DNA from: Variovorax sp. S12S4
GTDB lineage: Bacteria > Pseudomonadota > Gammaproteobacteria > Burkholderiales > Burkholderiaceae_C
Reading direction: 5' to 3'
Length of the DNA stretch: 64,000 nt
Assembly: GCF_023195515.1 (NCBI RefSeq)
Contig: NZ_JALPKR020000002.1
Location: 3,697,001 to 3,761,000, forward strand
The position numbers and the translations under genes were made by a program. Positions within the stretch are counted from its first letter, which is position 1; the number at the start of each line of letters is the position of its first letter. This document shows, one piece after another, positions 1 through 8,251 of this stretch. The notes beneath the pieces are model-generated. The model made no database searches, was not told the DNA's origin, and worked only from the letters and a program-made list of their open reading frames with translations.

Positions 1-1691
1 CCGTCCATCGCCTGCGCGCGCACCTCCCGCGGGGTGCCGATGGCCAGCACCTTGCCCGCGTCCTGGATCACGATGCGGTCGCAGTATTCCGCCTCTTCCA
101 TGAAGTGGGTCGTGATGACGACGGTGGTGCCGCCTTCGGCCAGGGCCGTGATGCGGCGCCAGAACTCGCGGCGCGCGAGCGGGTCGGCGCCGCTGGTGGG
201 TTCGTCCAGAAAGAGAATCTCGGGTTCGTGCAGCAGGCCCGTTGCCATGGCAAGGCGCTGCTTGTAGCCGCCGGGCAGCTGTCCGCTGGGCGCGTCGAGT
301 TCGCGCTCCAGGTCGAACTGGCGCAGCACGGTGTCCATGCGCGCCTGCAGCTTCTGTCCGCGCAGGCCGTAGGCGCCGCCGAAGAACGAAAGGTTCTCGC
401 GCACGGTAAGGTTGCCGTAGAGCGCGAATTTCTGCGACACGTAGCCGATGCGCTGCCGGGCCTGCGCGCGCGCATGGCGCAGGTCGACACCGGCCACGCG
501 CAGCTGGCCGCCGCTTGCGGGCAGCAGGCCGCAGAGCATGCGAAAGGTGGTGGTCTTGCCCGCGCCGTTGGGCCCGAGCAGACCGAAGATTTCGCCGCGC
601 CGCACGGAGAAGCTGGTGCTTGCCACGGCCACGAAGTCGCCGAAGCGGCGCACCAGGTCTTTCACTTCGATGACCACTTCGCCGGGCTCGCCCGCGGCCG
701 GAGCAAGGCTATCGGCCACCGCTGGTTGCGCCACTGCAGCGGGCGCCTGCTGCGTGCGCAGCAGCGTCATGAAGCCGTCTTCAAGCCGGGGCGGCACCGG
801 CTCGGCACGGGCGCCGGCCAGCAGCGCCGCAAGCGCGGCGTCGCTGGTGCCGGGCCGGCGGATGAAGCGCACCTCACCGCCGTGCGGCACGGCATCGACG
901 ATGTCTTGCTGCGCATCGAGCAGGTGGGCCTGCATCAGGCGCGGTGCTTCGCCCGGCGGCGGCGTGGCGACGAAGCACAGGCCCTCGGCGCGGTCGCGGA
1001 TCTCGGCCGGCGTGCCTTCTGCGACGAGCTGGCCTTCGCGCAGCACGAACACATGGCTACAGCGCTCGGCCTCGTCGAGGTACGCGGTGCTCACGATGAC
1101 GGAAAGTTTTTCTTCATCGACCAGCTGCTGAACGATCTGCCAGAGCTCGCGCCGCGAGAGCGGATCGACGCCCACCGTGGGTTCGTCCAGCAGCAGCAGG
1201 TCGGGCGAGCGCACCAGCGTGCAGGCCAGGCCGAGCTTCTGCTTCATGCCGCCCGAGAGCTTGCCCGCGGGGCGGTCGGTAAAGCGGCCGAGGTCCGTCA
1301 TTTCCATCAGTCGCGCATAGCGTTCGCGCCGCTGCGCGGACGGCACGCCGTGCAAGTCGGCGTAGAGGTCCAGGTTCTCCTGCACGCTCAGGTCTTCGTA
1401 GAGGCCGAAGCGCTGGGGCATGTAGCTGATGCGGTCCTGCACCGCTTGCGGGTCGGCGGATACATCGATGCCAAGCACGCGCAGTTCGCCTTCGTCGGCG
1501 CGCATCAGGCCGGCCATGAGCCGCAGCAGCGTCGTCTTGCCCGCGCCGTCGGGCCCGACCAGCGCGGTGAGCGTGCCGGCGGGAATTTCGAGCGACACGC
1601 CGTCGAGCGCGTGCACGGCTGTCTTCGACGCCTTGACCGTGAAGCGCTTGTGCAGCGAGCGTCCGCTGACGGCTGGCTCAGCGCGCAGCAT
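1..1691 (-). CDS. ybhF: Double ABC-ATPase of a YbhF-type drug exporter (C-terminus beyond window)
   Basis: Tandem ATP-binding protein that should power a YbhSR-type ABC-2 exporter at the inner membrane. About 563 residues are visible; the gene runs off the left edge, and E. coli YbhF is close to this length, so little is missing. Domain 1 has Walker A GPDGAGKT (46-53; the Asp is typical of YbhF) and signature LSGGMKQ (145-151). Domain 2 has Walker A GPNGAGKT (373-380) and signature LPGGYKQ. Each has a Walker B ending in LLDEPT or FLDEPT. The start is the ATG at 1689-1691. It lies downstream of the HlyD-like gene in transcription order, across a 162-nt gap holding a large inverted repeat. The permease genes would lie left of the window. 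Confidence 0.88.
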   Translation of the reverse strand, partial: MLRAEPAVSGRSLHKRFTVKASKTAVHALDGVSLEIPAGTLTALVGPDGAGKTTLLRLMAGLMRADEGELRVLGIDVSADPQAVQDRISYMPQRFGLYEDLSVQENLDLYADLHGVPSAQRRERYARLMEMTDLGRFTDRPAGKLSGGMKQKLGLACTLVRSPDLLLLDEPTVGVDPLSRRELWQIVQQLVDEEKLSVIVSTAYLDEAERCSHVFVLREGQLVAEGTPAEIRDRAEGLCFVATPPPGEAPRLMQAHLLDAQQDIVDAVPHGGEVRFIRRPGTSDAALAALLAGARAEPVPPRLEDGFMTLLRTQQAPAAVAQPAVADSLAPAAGEPGEVVIEVKDLVRRFGDFVAVASTSFSVRRGEIFGLLGPNGAGKTTTFRMLCGLLPASGGQLRVAGVDLRHARAQARQRIGYVSQKFALYGNLTVRENLSFFGGAYGLRGQKLQARMDTVLRQFDLERELDAPSGQLPGGYKQRLAMATGLLHEPEILFLDEPTSGADPLARREFWRRITALAEGGTTVVITTHFMEEAEYCDRIVIQDAGKVLAIGTPREVRAQAMD

Positions 1692-1718
1692 TCAACGTCC
1701 CTCCGAGCATGCGGTCTT

Positions 1719-1821
1719 GCTCCTTCCCCTTCCCGGGGAAGGTTGGGATGGGGGCAGGGCAGAGCGCCCGATGGACACGCCGCTTGCCCCCACCCCAGCC
1801 CTCCCCGGGAAGGGGAGGGAG
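1719..1821. repeat. Near-perfect GC-rich inverted repeat between ybhG and ybhF
   Basis: Two arms of about 41 nt (1719-1759 and 1782-1821), built on GCTCC..CCCCTTCCCGGGGA, are reverse complements with only a few mismatches, around a loop of about 22 nt. It would fold into a very stable hairpin inside the ybhG-ybhF transcript. The form resembles dispersed intergenic palindromes (REP/BIME-like) common in high-GC proteobacteria. A role in attenuating distal gene expression is possible but unproven. Confidence 0.8.
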
Positions 1822-1853
1822 CAATGCGGGACGACGAGCGATGAGGTTCGCCA

Positions 1854-2864
1854 TCACGGCCTGCCGTTCGAAGTCAGCTGCAGCCGCACGGTCGCCGGCA
1901 TGCCGAGCCGCAGCCGGTCTTCCTTGTCGTCGACCATCACGCGTATTTCATACACAAGGCTGCTGCGCAGCTCTTCGGTCTGCACCGTCTTGGGCGTGAA
2001 CTCGGCCACCGACGAGATGTAGCCCACCTTCCCCGCCACCGGCCGGTCGGGATGGCTGTCGGTGGTTACGCTGGCCTCCTGGCCAGGGCGCACGCGGCCG
2101 AGGTCGGGCTCGGCCACATAGGCGCGCACCCACTTGGGATCGGCGATGGCCAGCGTGAAGGCCGGGCGCTGCGGCGAGGCCATGTCGCCGGGTTCGAGCA
2201 GGCGGGCGCGCACCACGGCATCGATGGGGGACTTGAGCTCGGCTTCGGCCAGCTGGTGGTTCATGAGCGCGAGGTCGGCGCGGGCCGATTCGAGTTGCGC
2301 CTGCGCCTGTGCGATGTCTTCCTTGCGCGGACCGGCCACCGCCAGCTGCTGCGCCTTGCGGGCGTTGTCCAGCTGCGCCAGCGCCACCTTGCGGCGGGCC
2401 TGCGCGCTGTCGAGGTCCTGCTGGCTCACGGCGCGTCCGGCCGTGGTCTGGCCGATGGCCTGCAGGCGCGCGAGCTGCTGCTGGGCCAGGTCGGCATCGG
2501 CCTGGGCGGCGGCCACTTGCGCGCCGGCCTGCGCCAGTTCTTCGGGGCGGCTGCCGGTCTTCAGGCGCAGAAGGGCCTGCTCCTGCACGCCGATGCGCGC
2601 CTGCGACTGCGCCACGCGCAGCGCGAGCGAGCGGGTGTCGAGCTTGCCGAGCAACTGCCCGGCGCGCACACGGTCGCCTTCGCGCACCGCGAGTTCCGCC
2701 ACGCGCTCGTTGGCGTTGAAGGCCAGCGAGACCTGGCGCACGTCGACATTGCCATACAGCACGAGCGTGTCGGACGGCGGGGCCGAGCGATGGACGTACC
2801 ACCAGCCGCCCGCCGCGGCAGCGAGCGCCACGAGGGCAACGGCGATGAGAGGTTTCTTGTTCAT
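1854..2864 (-). CDS. ybhG: HlyD-family membrane fusion protein (YbhG-like)
   Basis: Periplasmic adaptor of the ABC exporter, anchored by an N-terminal membrane segment (about residues 5-20), 336 aa. It shows the usual order: an N-terminal beta-barrel/lipoyl half starting near VDVRQVSLAF, a long Ala/Gln-rich coiled coil (repeated QAQLESARADLAL-like heptads, about 80-210), then the lipoyl and barrel return (SPIDAVV, PGD). The ATG at 2864 was chosen because a hydrophobic anchor follows at once and a GGAA-type ribosome site precedes it; an upstream in-frame start at 2912 would add 16 residues of intergenic sequence. It is divergent from a CecR-type TetR regulator, the E. coli cecR-ybhGFSR gene set. 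Substrates are unknown; in E. coli the set affects drug sensitivity. Confidence 0.85.
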   Translation of the reverse strand: MNKKPLIAVALVALAAAAGGWWYVHRSAPPSDTLVLYGNVDVRQVSLAFNANERVAELAVREGDRVRAGQLLGKLDTRSLALRVAQSQARIGVQEQALLRLKTGSRPEELAQAGAQVAAAQADADLAQQQLARLQAIGQTTAGRAVSQQDLDSAQARRKVALAQLDNARKAQQLAVAGPRKEDIAQAQAQLESARADLALMNHQLAEAELKSPIDAVVRARLLEPGDMASPQRPAFTLAIADPKWVRAYVAEPDLGRVRPGQEASVTTDSHPDRPVAGKVGYISSVAEFTPKTVQTEELRSSLVYEIRVMVDDKEDRLRLGMPATVRLQLTSNGRP

Positions 2865-2907
2865 GAGCGGTTCCTGCCGGGTTCCAGACTTGGAGTGGCT
2901 GCATGTT

Positions 2908-2947
2908 ATCAAATTGAAATTTGAATTTGAAGTATTTTTTCAATTCG
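2908..2947. promoter_or_regulatory. AT-rich palindromes between ybhG and cecR, candidate CecR operator
   Basis: This is an AT-rich island in a very GC-rich background. CAAATT-GA-AATTTG (2910-2923) has perfect 6-bp arms, and GAATTTGAA (2923-2931) with TTCAATTC (2939-2946) forms a second, imperfect dyad. It sits between the divergent regulator and exporter genes, where a TetR repressor would bind. The assignment to CecR is inference. Confidence 0.5.
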
Positions 2948-2961
2948 TTTAACCTAGGGCC

Positions 2962-3684
2962 ATGGCTTCCCGCTCTTCCAGCACCCGTTCTCCCGCTCCA
3001 CGCTCCACTGCCTCGCGCACCCCGCGCACCGACGGCAACGCCACCCGACTGCACATCCTCGAGACGGCAGGCCAGCTGTTCGCGGAACGCGGCTTCGCCG
3101 AAAGCACCAGCAAGGAAATCTGCACCCGCGCCGGCACCAACATGGCGGCGGTCAATTACCACTTCGGCAGCAGGGACGGCCTGTACGAGGCCGTGCTCAT
3201 CGAGGCGCACCGCCAACTCGTGAGCATGGACGAGCTGGTCAGCCTGGCCAGTGTGCAGGCCGACCCCCGGCTCAAGCTGCGCACCTTTCTCACGCACCTG
3301 ATGGAGATGGGCAGCCAGCCCAAGGCGCCGTGGGGATTCCGGGTAGTGCTGCGCGAGGCGCTGTCGCCTTCGCCGGCGCTGCCGGTGATGGTGCGCCAGG
3401 CGGTGCTTCCCAAGGCCAAGCTGATCCGCGGCCTGATCGGCGGCATCATGGGCCTGCCGGACGATCATCCCTCGGTGCAGCGGGCCATGCTCTTCGTGGT
3501 GCTGCCGTGCATCGTGATGACGGTGGCCCCCAAGGACCTGCGCAACGAAGTGCTGCCGGCCCTGAAGAACACCGAAGGCCTGGCGGACGACCTGATGCGC
3601 TATGTCTTCGCCGGCCTCGATGCCGTCGCGAAGGAGGCCAAGGCCGGGGCGCCCACCGCCGCTACAGCTGGAAAGCGACGGTAA
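2962..3684 (+). CDS. cecR: TetR-family regulator, CecR/YbiH type
   Basis: DNA-binding repressor, 240 aa. The TetR helix-turn-helix lies at about residues 30-75, including the segment reading through TSKEICTRAGTNMAAVNYHFGS with the classic NYHFGSRDGLYEAV end. The remainder matches the longer C-terminal ligand domain of the CecR/YbiH group. It is divergent from the ybhG-ybhF exporter genes, so it probably represses them and itself through the AT-rich palindromes between. The first 20 residues are Ser/Arg/Pro-rich and may be dispensable. Its last 23 nt overlap the 3' end of the convergent cardiolipin synthase gene. Confidence 0.85.
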   Translation: MASRSSSTRSPAPRSTASRTPRTDGNATRLHILETAGQLFAERGFAESTSKEICTRAGTNMAAVNYHFGSRDGLYEAVLIEAHRQLVSMDELVSLASVQADPRLKLRTFLTHLMEMGSQPKAPWGFRVVLREALSPSPALPVMVRQAVLPKAKLIRGLIGGIMGLPDDHPSVQRAMLFVVLPCIVMTVAPKDLRNEVLPALKNTEGLADDLMRYVFAGLDAVAKEAKAGAPTAATAGKRR

Positions 3685-5041
3685 GCAGCAGCCCTTCGGC
3701 CACGTCGCGCAAGAGGCCCGGTCGCCGCGCGCGATAGGGCTCGCCGGCCGAAGCCGTGGTTTCGATCCACTCGGCCAGCCAGTCGATTTCATGCGGGCCG
3801 TAGAACACCACGGCCGCCTCGTGGTTGAGCAGCAGGCTGCGCAGGTCGAGGTTGATCGATCCGCACATGGCCAGTTCGTTGTCGACCACCACCGCCTTTG
3901 CATGCGCCATGAAGGGCAGCATGCGAAAGCTCACGCCCGCGCGGGCCAGGTCGCGCATGGCGCGTGCGCGCACGAAGTCGGCCAGTCGGTGGTTCGACTG
4001 CGCGGGCATCGCGATGGTGACCTGCACGCCGCGCCGGGCGGCCAGCCGCAACGCATCGCGCAGGCCGTCGCCGGGAACGAAGTAGGGCGTGATGGCAAGC
4101 ACGCGGTGCTCGGCCCGAAAGCAGGCATCGATCAGCAGCGCGTGGGCGGTGTCCTCGGTCTGGTCGGGGCCGCTCGGCAGGAACTGCGCCATGGCGCAGC
4201 CCGGGCCTTCCTGCACGTCGTCGGCCGTGATGGCGCGCGCCTTGCGGCCGCGCACCGAGCTCCAGTCATGGTCGAACTGCCGGGCCGCCGCAGCAGCCAC
4301 GCTGCCGCGCAGGTCGAACGAAAGATCGTGCCATGCCTGGGGGTATGTCTCGCTGCCGGTGAAGTATTCGCCCGCCAGGTTGCGCCCGCCCGACCACAGC
4401 CAGCCGTCGTCGGCAATGGTGAACTTGCGGTGGTTGCGCAGGTTGCGCGGCCCGATGCGGCGCAGGCTGAAGAAGGGGCGGAACACCGCGACCTCGCCGC
4501 CCGCCGAACGCAGCACTTCGAAGTGGCGGCGCGGCAGGGTCAGCGCGCCGAAGCCGTCGAGCAGCACGCGCACCTTGATGCCTTCGCGCGCGCGCCGCGC
4601 CAGCCGCTCGATGACGGCGCGGCCCATGGCGTCGTCGCCGATGATGAAGGTGCACACGTCGATGCGCTCCCGCGCGCCGTCGATCACCTGCCACAGCGCC
4701 TCGCGCGCGGCCTCGCCGTCGGCATGCAGGCGAATTGCGCAGCGCCCCGGCGGCGCTAGGCCGAAGCTCTCGATCAGGTCGGCGGCCCAGTGCCCCGGCG
4801 GCACCGAGCGCGGCGGCCGCGGCGAGCCCGCCGGGCGCAGCTTGCGCTGGCCGAACAGCAGGTAGGCCGGCAGGATCAGGTAGGGCATGAGCACCAGCCC
4901 CATGACCCAGGCAATGGCGGTGGTGGGCGCACGCTGTTCGCGGCGCGCGCGGGTGGTCAGTATGTAGACCAGCAGCGCGAAGGTGACGACAAGAAAATGC
5001 TGTGAGGGTGAGGGCAGCCAGTCGAAGCTCGTGTTCGGCAT
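3662..5041 (-). CDS. cls: Cardiolipin synthase / phospholipase D family
   Basis: Membrane phospholipid synthase that joins phosphatidyl groups to make cardiolipin, 459 aa. The N-terminus has two membrane helices (about 16-30 and 42-64) followed by the LLFGQRK element common to Cls. Two HKD motifs are intact: HRKFTIAD (His204, Lys206, Asp211) and HAKAVVVD (His380, Lys382, Asp387), each followed by a GG/GS-x-N element. Length and topology fit bacterial ClsA-type enzymes. It stands alone, convergent with cecR and followed on the other side by a GST gene. The exact Cls subtype cannot be fixed from the sequence alone. Confidence 0.85.
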   Translation of the reverse strand: MPNTSFDWLPSPSQHFLVVTFALLVYILTTRARREQRAPTTAIAWVMGLVLMPYLILPAYLLFGQRKLRPAGSPRPPRSVPPGHWAADLIESFGLAPPGRCAIRLHADGEAAREALWQVIDGARERIDVCTFIIGDDAMGRAVIERLARRAREGIKVRVLLDGFGALTLPRRHFEVLRSAGGEVAVFRPFFSLRRIGPRNLRNHRKFTIADDGWLWSGGRNLAGEYFTGSETYPQAWHDLSFDLRGSVAAAAARQFDHDWSSVRGRKARAITADDVQEGPGCAMAQFLPSGPDQTEDTAHALLIDACFRAEHRVLAITPYFVPGDGLRDALRLAARRGVQVTIAMPAQSNHRLADFVRARAMRDLARAGVSFRMLPFMAHAKAVVVDNELAMCGSINLDLRSLLLNHEAAVVFYGPHEIDWLAEWIETTASAGEPYRARRPGLLRDVAEGLLLTVAFQL

Positions 5042-5081
5042 GCGGCAATGATGCCTGAGGACCGGGTGGCGCCGCCAGCGA

Positions 5082-5756
5082 TCAGCGGGGCATCAAAAAC
5101 GAGGCCACGTCGCGCCCCTCCGAGGCGAGAAAGCGCATCATCGGCTCGACCACCGTTCGCACCGCAGGCCGTTCGCCCATGCGGCTGCGCCAGGCCAGGA
5201 GCCGCGGCGTGGCCTCGGTCATGCGGGCACCCTTGCGATCGGCAAAGATGCAGGCCATGTAGAAGGCGATGTCGGCAAAGGAATAGGGGCCGGCAAGGTG
5301 TGCGCGCGTGGCCAGCAGGCCTTCCATCTCGTCGTAGAAGCGCGCGCAGGCGGCGCAGGCCGCAACGGCCGGGGCGCTTTGCATGTCGTGCTGCAGGCCG
5401 AAGAGCCTGATCACGTTGGGAAAGAAGACCTCGTCGGACTTCTGCTCCAGTTGCCGCGCGCGGGCCCGGTCGGCAATGCCCTGGGGCCACAGCGCGAGGT
5501 GCGCGGGGCCCGGGTAGCGGTCTTCGAGGTATTCGAAGATCTGGGTCGAGTCGAACAACTCGACCTGGTCGTCGATGAGCACCGGCACTTGCTGCTTGAC
5601 GGGGTTCACGCGCAGCACCTCGGGGTGCTTGGGCTCGTAGGCGTCGTCCTTGGTGAACGGCACCATCACCAGTTCGAAGTCGATGCCTTTTTCGAGCGCG
5701 GCGATCTGCACCTTCGCGCCGAACATGCTGAGGGGGCCTGAGTAGATGGTCGTCAT
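5082..5756 (-). CDS. Glutathione S-transferase family protein
   Basis: Cytosolic GST-fold protein, 224 aa. The N-terminal thioredoxin-like half begins MTTIYSGPLSMFGAKV and contains the cis-proline loop QQVPVL and the glutathione-binding ELFDSTQIFEYL element (about 67-78). A helical C-terminal domain follows with YSFADIAFY, the usual N-capping motif. The substrate is not predictable. It lies 56 nt downstream of the MetE-like gene's end on the same strand, so co-transcription is possible but not clear. Confidence 0.85.
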   Translation of the reverse strand: MTTIYSGPLSMFGAKVQIAALEKGIDFELVMVPFTKDDAYEPKHPEVLRVNPVKQQVPVLIDDQVELFDSTQIFEYLEDRYPGPAHLALWPQGIADRARARQLEQKSDEVFFPNVIRLFGLQHDMQSAPAVAACAACARFYDEMEGLLATRAHLAGPYSFADIAFYMACIFADRKGARMTEATPRLLAWRSRMGERPAVRTVVEPMMRFLASEGRDVASFLMPR

Positions 5757-5812
5757 GTCGCCAATTTGACCAGAAGAGGCGCTCGGGCCCCCGCCGAGGG
5801 GGCGGCGTTATT

Positions 5813-6934
5813 TCAGGTCGAGCCCCACACCTCTTGCGCCGTCTCGACCACCAGGCGCAGCTTGTTGCGTTGCGCTTCCACCGCAATGTTGTTGCCGTGC
5901 ACCGTGCTCGAGAAGCCGCACTGCGGCGACAGCGCGAGCTGTTCGAGCGGCGCGTACTTGGCGGCGTCCTCGATGCGGCGCTTGAGCTCGTCCTTGTCTT
6001 CCATTTCGCCGAACTTGGTGGTCACGAGGCCCAGCACCACGGTCTTGCCCTTGGGCAGGTAGCGCAGCGGCTTGAAGTCGCCCGAACGCGCGTCGTCGTA
6101 TTCCATGAAGTAGGCGTCCAGGTCCATCTCCTTCAAGAGCGCCTCGGCCACGGGCTCGTAGTTGCCCGCCGCGGCGTGCGTGCTCTTGAAGTTGCCGCGG
6201 CACAGGTGCATGGCCAGCAGCATGCCCGGCGGCTTCTGCGCCACCACCTTGTTGATGAAGGCGGCGTAGCGGTGCGGCAGCTCGTTCGGGTCGTCGCCGC
6301 GCTTGCGTGCGGCTTCGCGCATGTGCTCGTCGCACAGGTAGGCCAGGTTGGTGTCGTCCATCTGCACGTAGGTGCAGCCCGCCGCGGCCAGCGAGCGCAG
6401 CTCGTCGCCATAGGCCTTGGCCACGTCGTCGTAGAACACGGGGTCGAGCTCTGGATACGCGTCCTTGCTGATGCCGGCGCGGCCGCCGCGGAAGTGCAGC
6501 ATGGTGGGCGAGGGAATGGTCACCTTCGGCGTGCGGCCCGCGGACACCTGGCTCTTGAGGTACTGGAAGTCGGCCAGCTGTATGTCCTTGACGTGGCGCA
6601 CCTTGTCGATCACGCGCATTGCGGGCGGCGCCAGTTCCTCGGTGCCGTCGGGCTTGCGGATGGTGACCGGAATGTCGGTCTTCACGCCGCCGAGCTGGTC
6701 GAGAAAGTCGATGTGGAAGTACGTGCGGCGGAACTCGCCGTCGGTAATGCTCTTCAGGCCGATGTCTTCCTGGAACCGGACGATCTCGGTGATGGCCTTG
6801 TCTTCGACCTTGCGCAGCTGCTCGGGCGTGATCTCGCCCTTGGCGTTCTGCTCGCGCGCTTCGAGCAGGTATTTGGGACGCAGAAAACTGCCGACGTGGT
6901 CATAGCGGGCGGGCAGGGCGGCGTGCTGGGACAT
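5813..6934 (-). CDS. MetE C-terminal-domain-like methyltransferase (cobalamin-independent methionine synthase II family)
   Basis: TIM-barrel methyltransferase of the core-MetE family, 373 aa, lacking the N-terminal half of full-length MetE (about 750 aa). It shows the family elements YDHVGSFLRP near the start, SPTMLHF, the His-x-Cys zinc-ligand region MHLCRG, and SPQCGFSS with the second cysteine near the C-terminus. Start: the ATG at 6934 has a GGAG box; an upstream in-frame extension reaches back into the divergent vanA gene and is rejected. Members use methyl donors other than polyglutamyl-methylfolate, or are uncharacterised. It is divergent from vanA, which releases a methyl group from methoxylated aromatics, so a link to that pathway is plausible but unproven. 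Confidence 0.8.
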   Translation of the reverse strand: MSQHAALPARYDHVGSFLRPKYLLEAREQNAKGEITPEQLRKVEDKAITEIVRFQEDIGLKSITDGEFRRTYFHIDFLDQLGGVKTDIPVTIRKPDGTEELAPPAMRVIDKVRHVKDIQLADFQYLKSQVSAGRTPKVTIPSPTMLHFRGGRAGISKDAYPELDPVFYDDVAKAYGDELRSLAAAGCTYVQMDDTNLAYLCDEHMREAARKRGDDPNELPHRYAAFINKVVAQKPPGMLLAMHLCRGNFKSTHAAAGNYEPVAEALLKEMDLDAYFMEYDDARSGDFKPLRYLPKGKTVVLGLVTTKFGEMEDKDELKRRIEDAAKYAPLEQLALSPQCGFSSTVHGNNIAVEAQRNKLRLVVETAQEVWGST

Positions 6935-6996
6935 TGAAATCTCCGTCGTGGCTGTAAACGAATCGAGCATCGTATCGCCTTGGAAACTTGCTCGCC

Positions 6997-7004
6997 TGTA
7001 TACA
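6997..7004. promoter_or_regulatory. TGTATACA palindrome 1, candidate VanR half of a paired operator
   Basis: Perfect 8-bp palindrome in the context CTGTATACATCAA, on the MetE-like side of the divergent region. An almost identical site lies 64 nt away. GTATAC-centred dyads are typical targets of FCD-type GntR regulators, the family of VanR encoded nearby. Binding is inferred. Confidence 0.5.
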
Positions 7005-7012
7005 TCAATCTC

Positions 7013-7032
7013 GGTAATTACCCTGAATTCAG
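7013..7032. promoter_or_regulatory. Two abutting perfect 10-bp palindromes in the vanA/MetE-like intergenic region
   Basis: GGTAATTACC (7013-7022) is followed directly by CTGAATTCAG (7023-7032), both perfect. They lie between the two TGTATACA sites and may bind a second regulator or form part of the same complex. No function can be assigned from sequence. Confidence 0.45.
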
Positions 7033-7060
7033 CGATTCCCAGTGGCTTTTTTCTGATTTC

Positions 7061-7068
7061 TGTATACA
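7061..7068. promoter_or_regulatory. TGTATACA palindrome 2, next to the vanA start
   Basis: Perfect palindrome in the context CTGTATACATTGA, ending 10 nt before the vanA ATG. It contains a TATACA that could itself serve as a -10 element, which would give a very short or leaderless vanA mRNA; no clear ribosome site precedes vanA. A repressor bound here would block both polymerase and translation start. Confidence 0.5.
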
Positions 7069-7078
7069 TTGAGTATTC

Positions 7079-8185
7079 ATGAAGATGCCAAAGCCCACTT
7101 TCCCGCTGAACGCCTGGTATGCCGCCGCCTACGACGTCGAAGTGCGTCACGCGCTGCTGCCGCGCACCATCTGCAATGAAAAACTGGTGCTGTTCCGCCG
7201 CACCGACGGCCAGGTCGCCGCGCTCGAAGATGCCTGCTGGCACCGGTTGATGCCGCTGTCGCTCGGCAAGCTCGAAGGCGACGAGGTGGTGTGCGGCTAC
7301 CACGGCCTGGTCTACAACAGCCAGGGCCGCTGCATCCACATGCCCAGCCAGGAAACGCTCAATCCCTCGGCCTGCGTGCGCAGCTTTCCAGTGGTGGAGA
7401 AGCACCGCTTCGTCTGGATCTGGCCCGGCGATCCGGCCAAGGCCGACCCGGCGCTGGTGCCCGACATGCACTGGAACGACGACCCGGCCTGGGCCGGCGA
7501 CGGCAAGATGATTCGCGTGGCCTGCGACTACCGCCTGGTGGTCGACAACCTAATGGACCTGACACACGAGACCTTCGTGCACGGCTCTTCCATCGGCAAC
7601 CGCGAAGTGGCCGAGGCGCCCTTCGTTGCCACGCACGGCGACCGTTCGGCCACCGTCACGCGCTGGATGGAAAGCATCGACGCGCCGCCGTTCTGGGGCG
7701 GGCAGATTCGCCATGCGCGCGGCTACACCGGCAAGGTCGATCGCTGGCAGATCATCCGCTTCGAGGGGCCATGCACCGTGAACATCGACGTGGGCGTGGC
7801 CGAGGCGGGCAGCGGTGCGGTGCCGAAGGACGGCAACCCCGGCGACCGCAGCAAGGGCGTGAACGGCTATGTGCTGAACACCATCACGCCCGAGACGGAC
7901 AAGACCTGCCTCTACTTCTGGGCCTTTGCGCGCAACTACTGCCTGGGCGAACAGCGGCTCACGCATGAGCTGCGCGAAGGCGTCGCCAGCATCTTCCGCG
8001 AGGACGAGATCGTGCTCGAGGCGCAGCAGAAGGCGATGGACGAGCGCCCGGACCACCAGTTCTACAACCTGAACATCGACGCCGGCTCAATGTGGGCGCG
8101 CCGCCTGATCGACCGCATGATCGAGAAGGAAAAGCCCGCGCGCGCCGCGATTCCGATTCGCCCCGCCGAGAAGCAGGCCGCATGA
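7079..8185 (+). CDS. vanA: Vanillate O-demethylase oxygenase subunit (Rieske oxygenase)
   Basis: Terminal oxygenase that O-demethylates vanillate-type methoxybenzoates to protocatechuate-type acids with release of formaldehyde, taking electrons from VanB; 368 aa, the usual length. The Rieske 2Fe-2S ligands are C53-x-H55 and C72-x2-H75. The mononuclear iron site is N157-x2-D160-x2-H163-x4-H168 (in [13 protein letters not shown]). The start opens [19 protein letters not shown], matching family N-termini; the ATG at 7085 is an alternative. It is followed by the vanR and vanB genes. Related oxygenases act on other methoxylated or dicamba-like substrates, so exact specificity is inferred. Confidence 0.9.
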   Translation: MKMPKPTFPLNAWYAAAYDVEVRHALLPRTICNEKLVLFRRTDGQVAALEDACWHRLMPLSLGKLEGDEVVCGYHGLVYNSQGRCIHMPSQETLNPSACVRSFPVVEKHRFVWIWPGDPAKADPALVPDMHWNDDPAWAGDGKMIRVACDYRLVVDNLMDLTHETFVHGSSIGNREVAEAPFVATHGDRSATVTRWMESIDAPPFWGGQIRHARGYTGKVDRWQIIRFEGPCTVNIDVGVAEAGSGAVPKDGNPGDRSKGVNGYVLNTITPETDKTCLYFWAFARNYCLGEQRLTHELREGVASIFREDEIVLEAQQKAMDERPDHQFYNLNIDAGSMWARRLIDRMIEKEKPARAAIPIRPAEKQAA

Positions 8186-8251
8186 AGGCCGCAGCCACCT
8201 CCGTCTCCCGTATCGCCGATCGAAGCCGGCGACGGCGGCAGCTCGCAGGCC

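Noticed and set aside
105..1844. 579-codon plus-strand open frame opposite the ABC ATPase
   Set aside because: Antisense shadow of the ybhF-like gene in high-GC DNA; it has no recognisable motifs, while the minus-strand frame has two full ABC domains.
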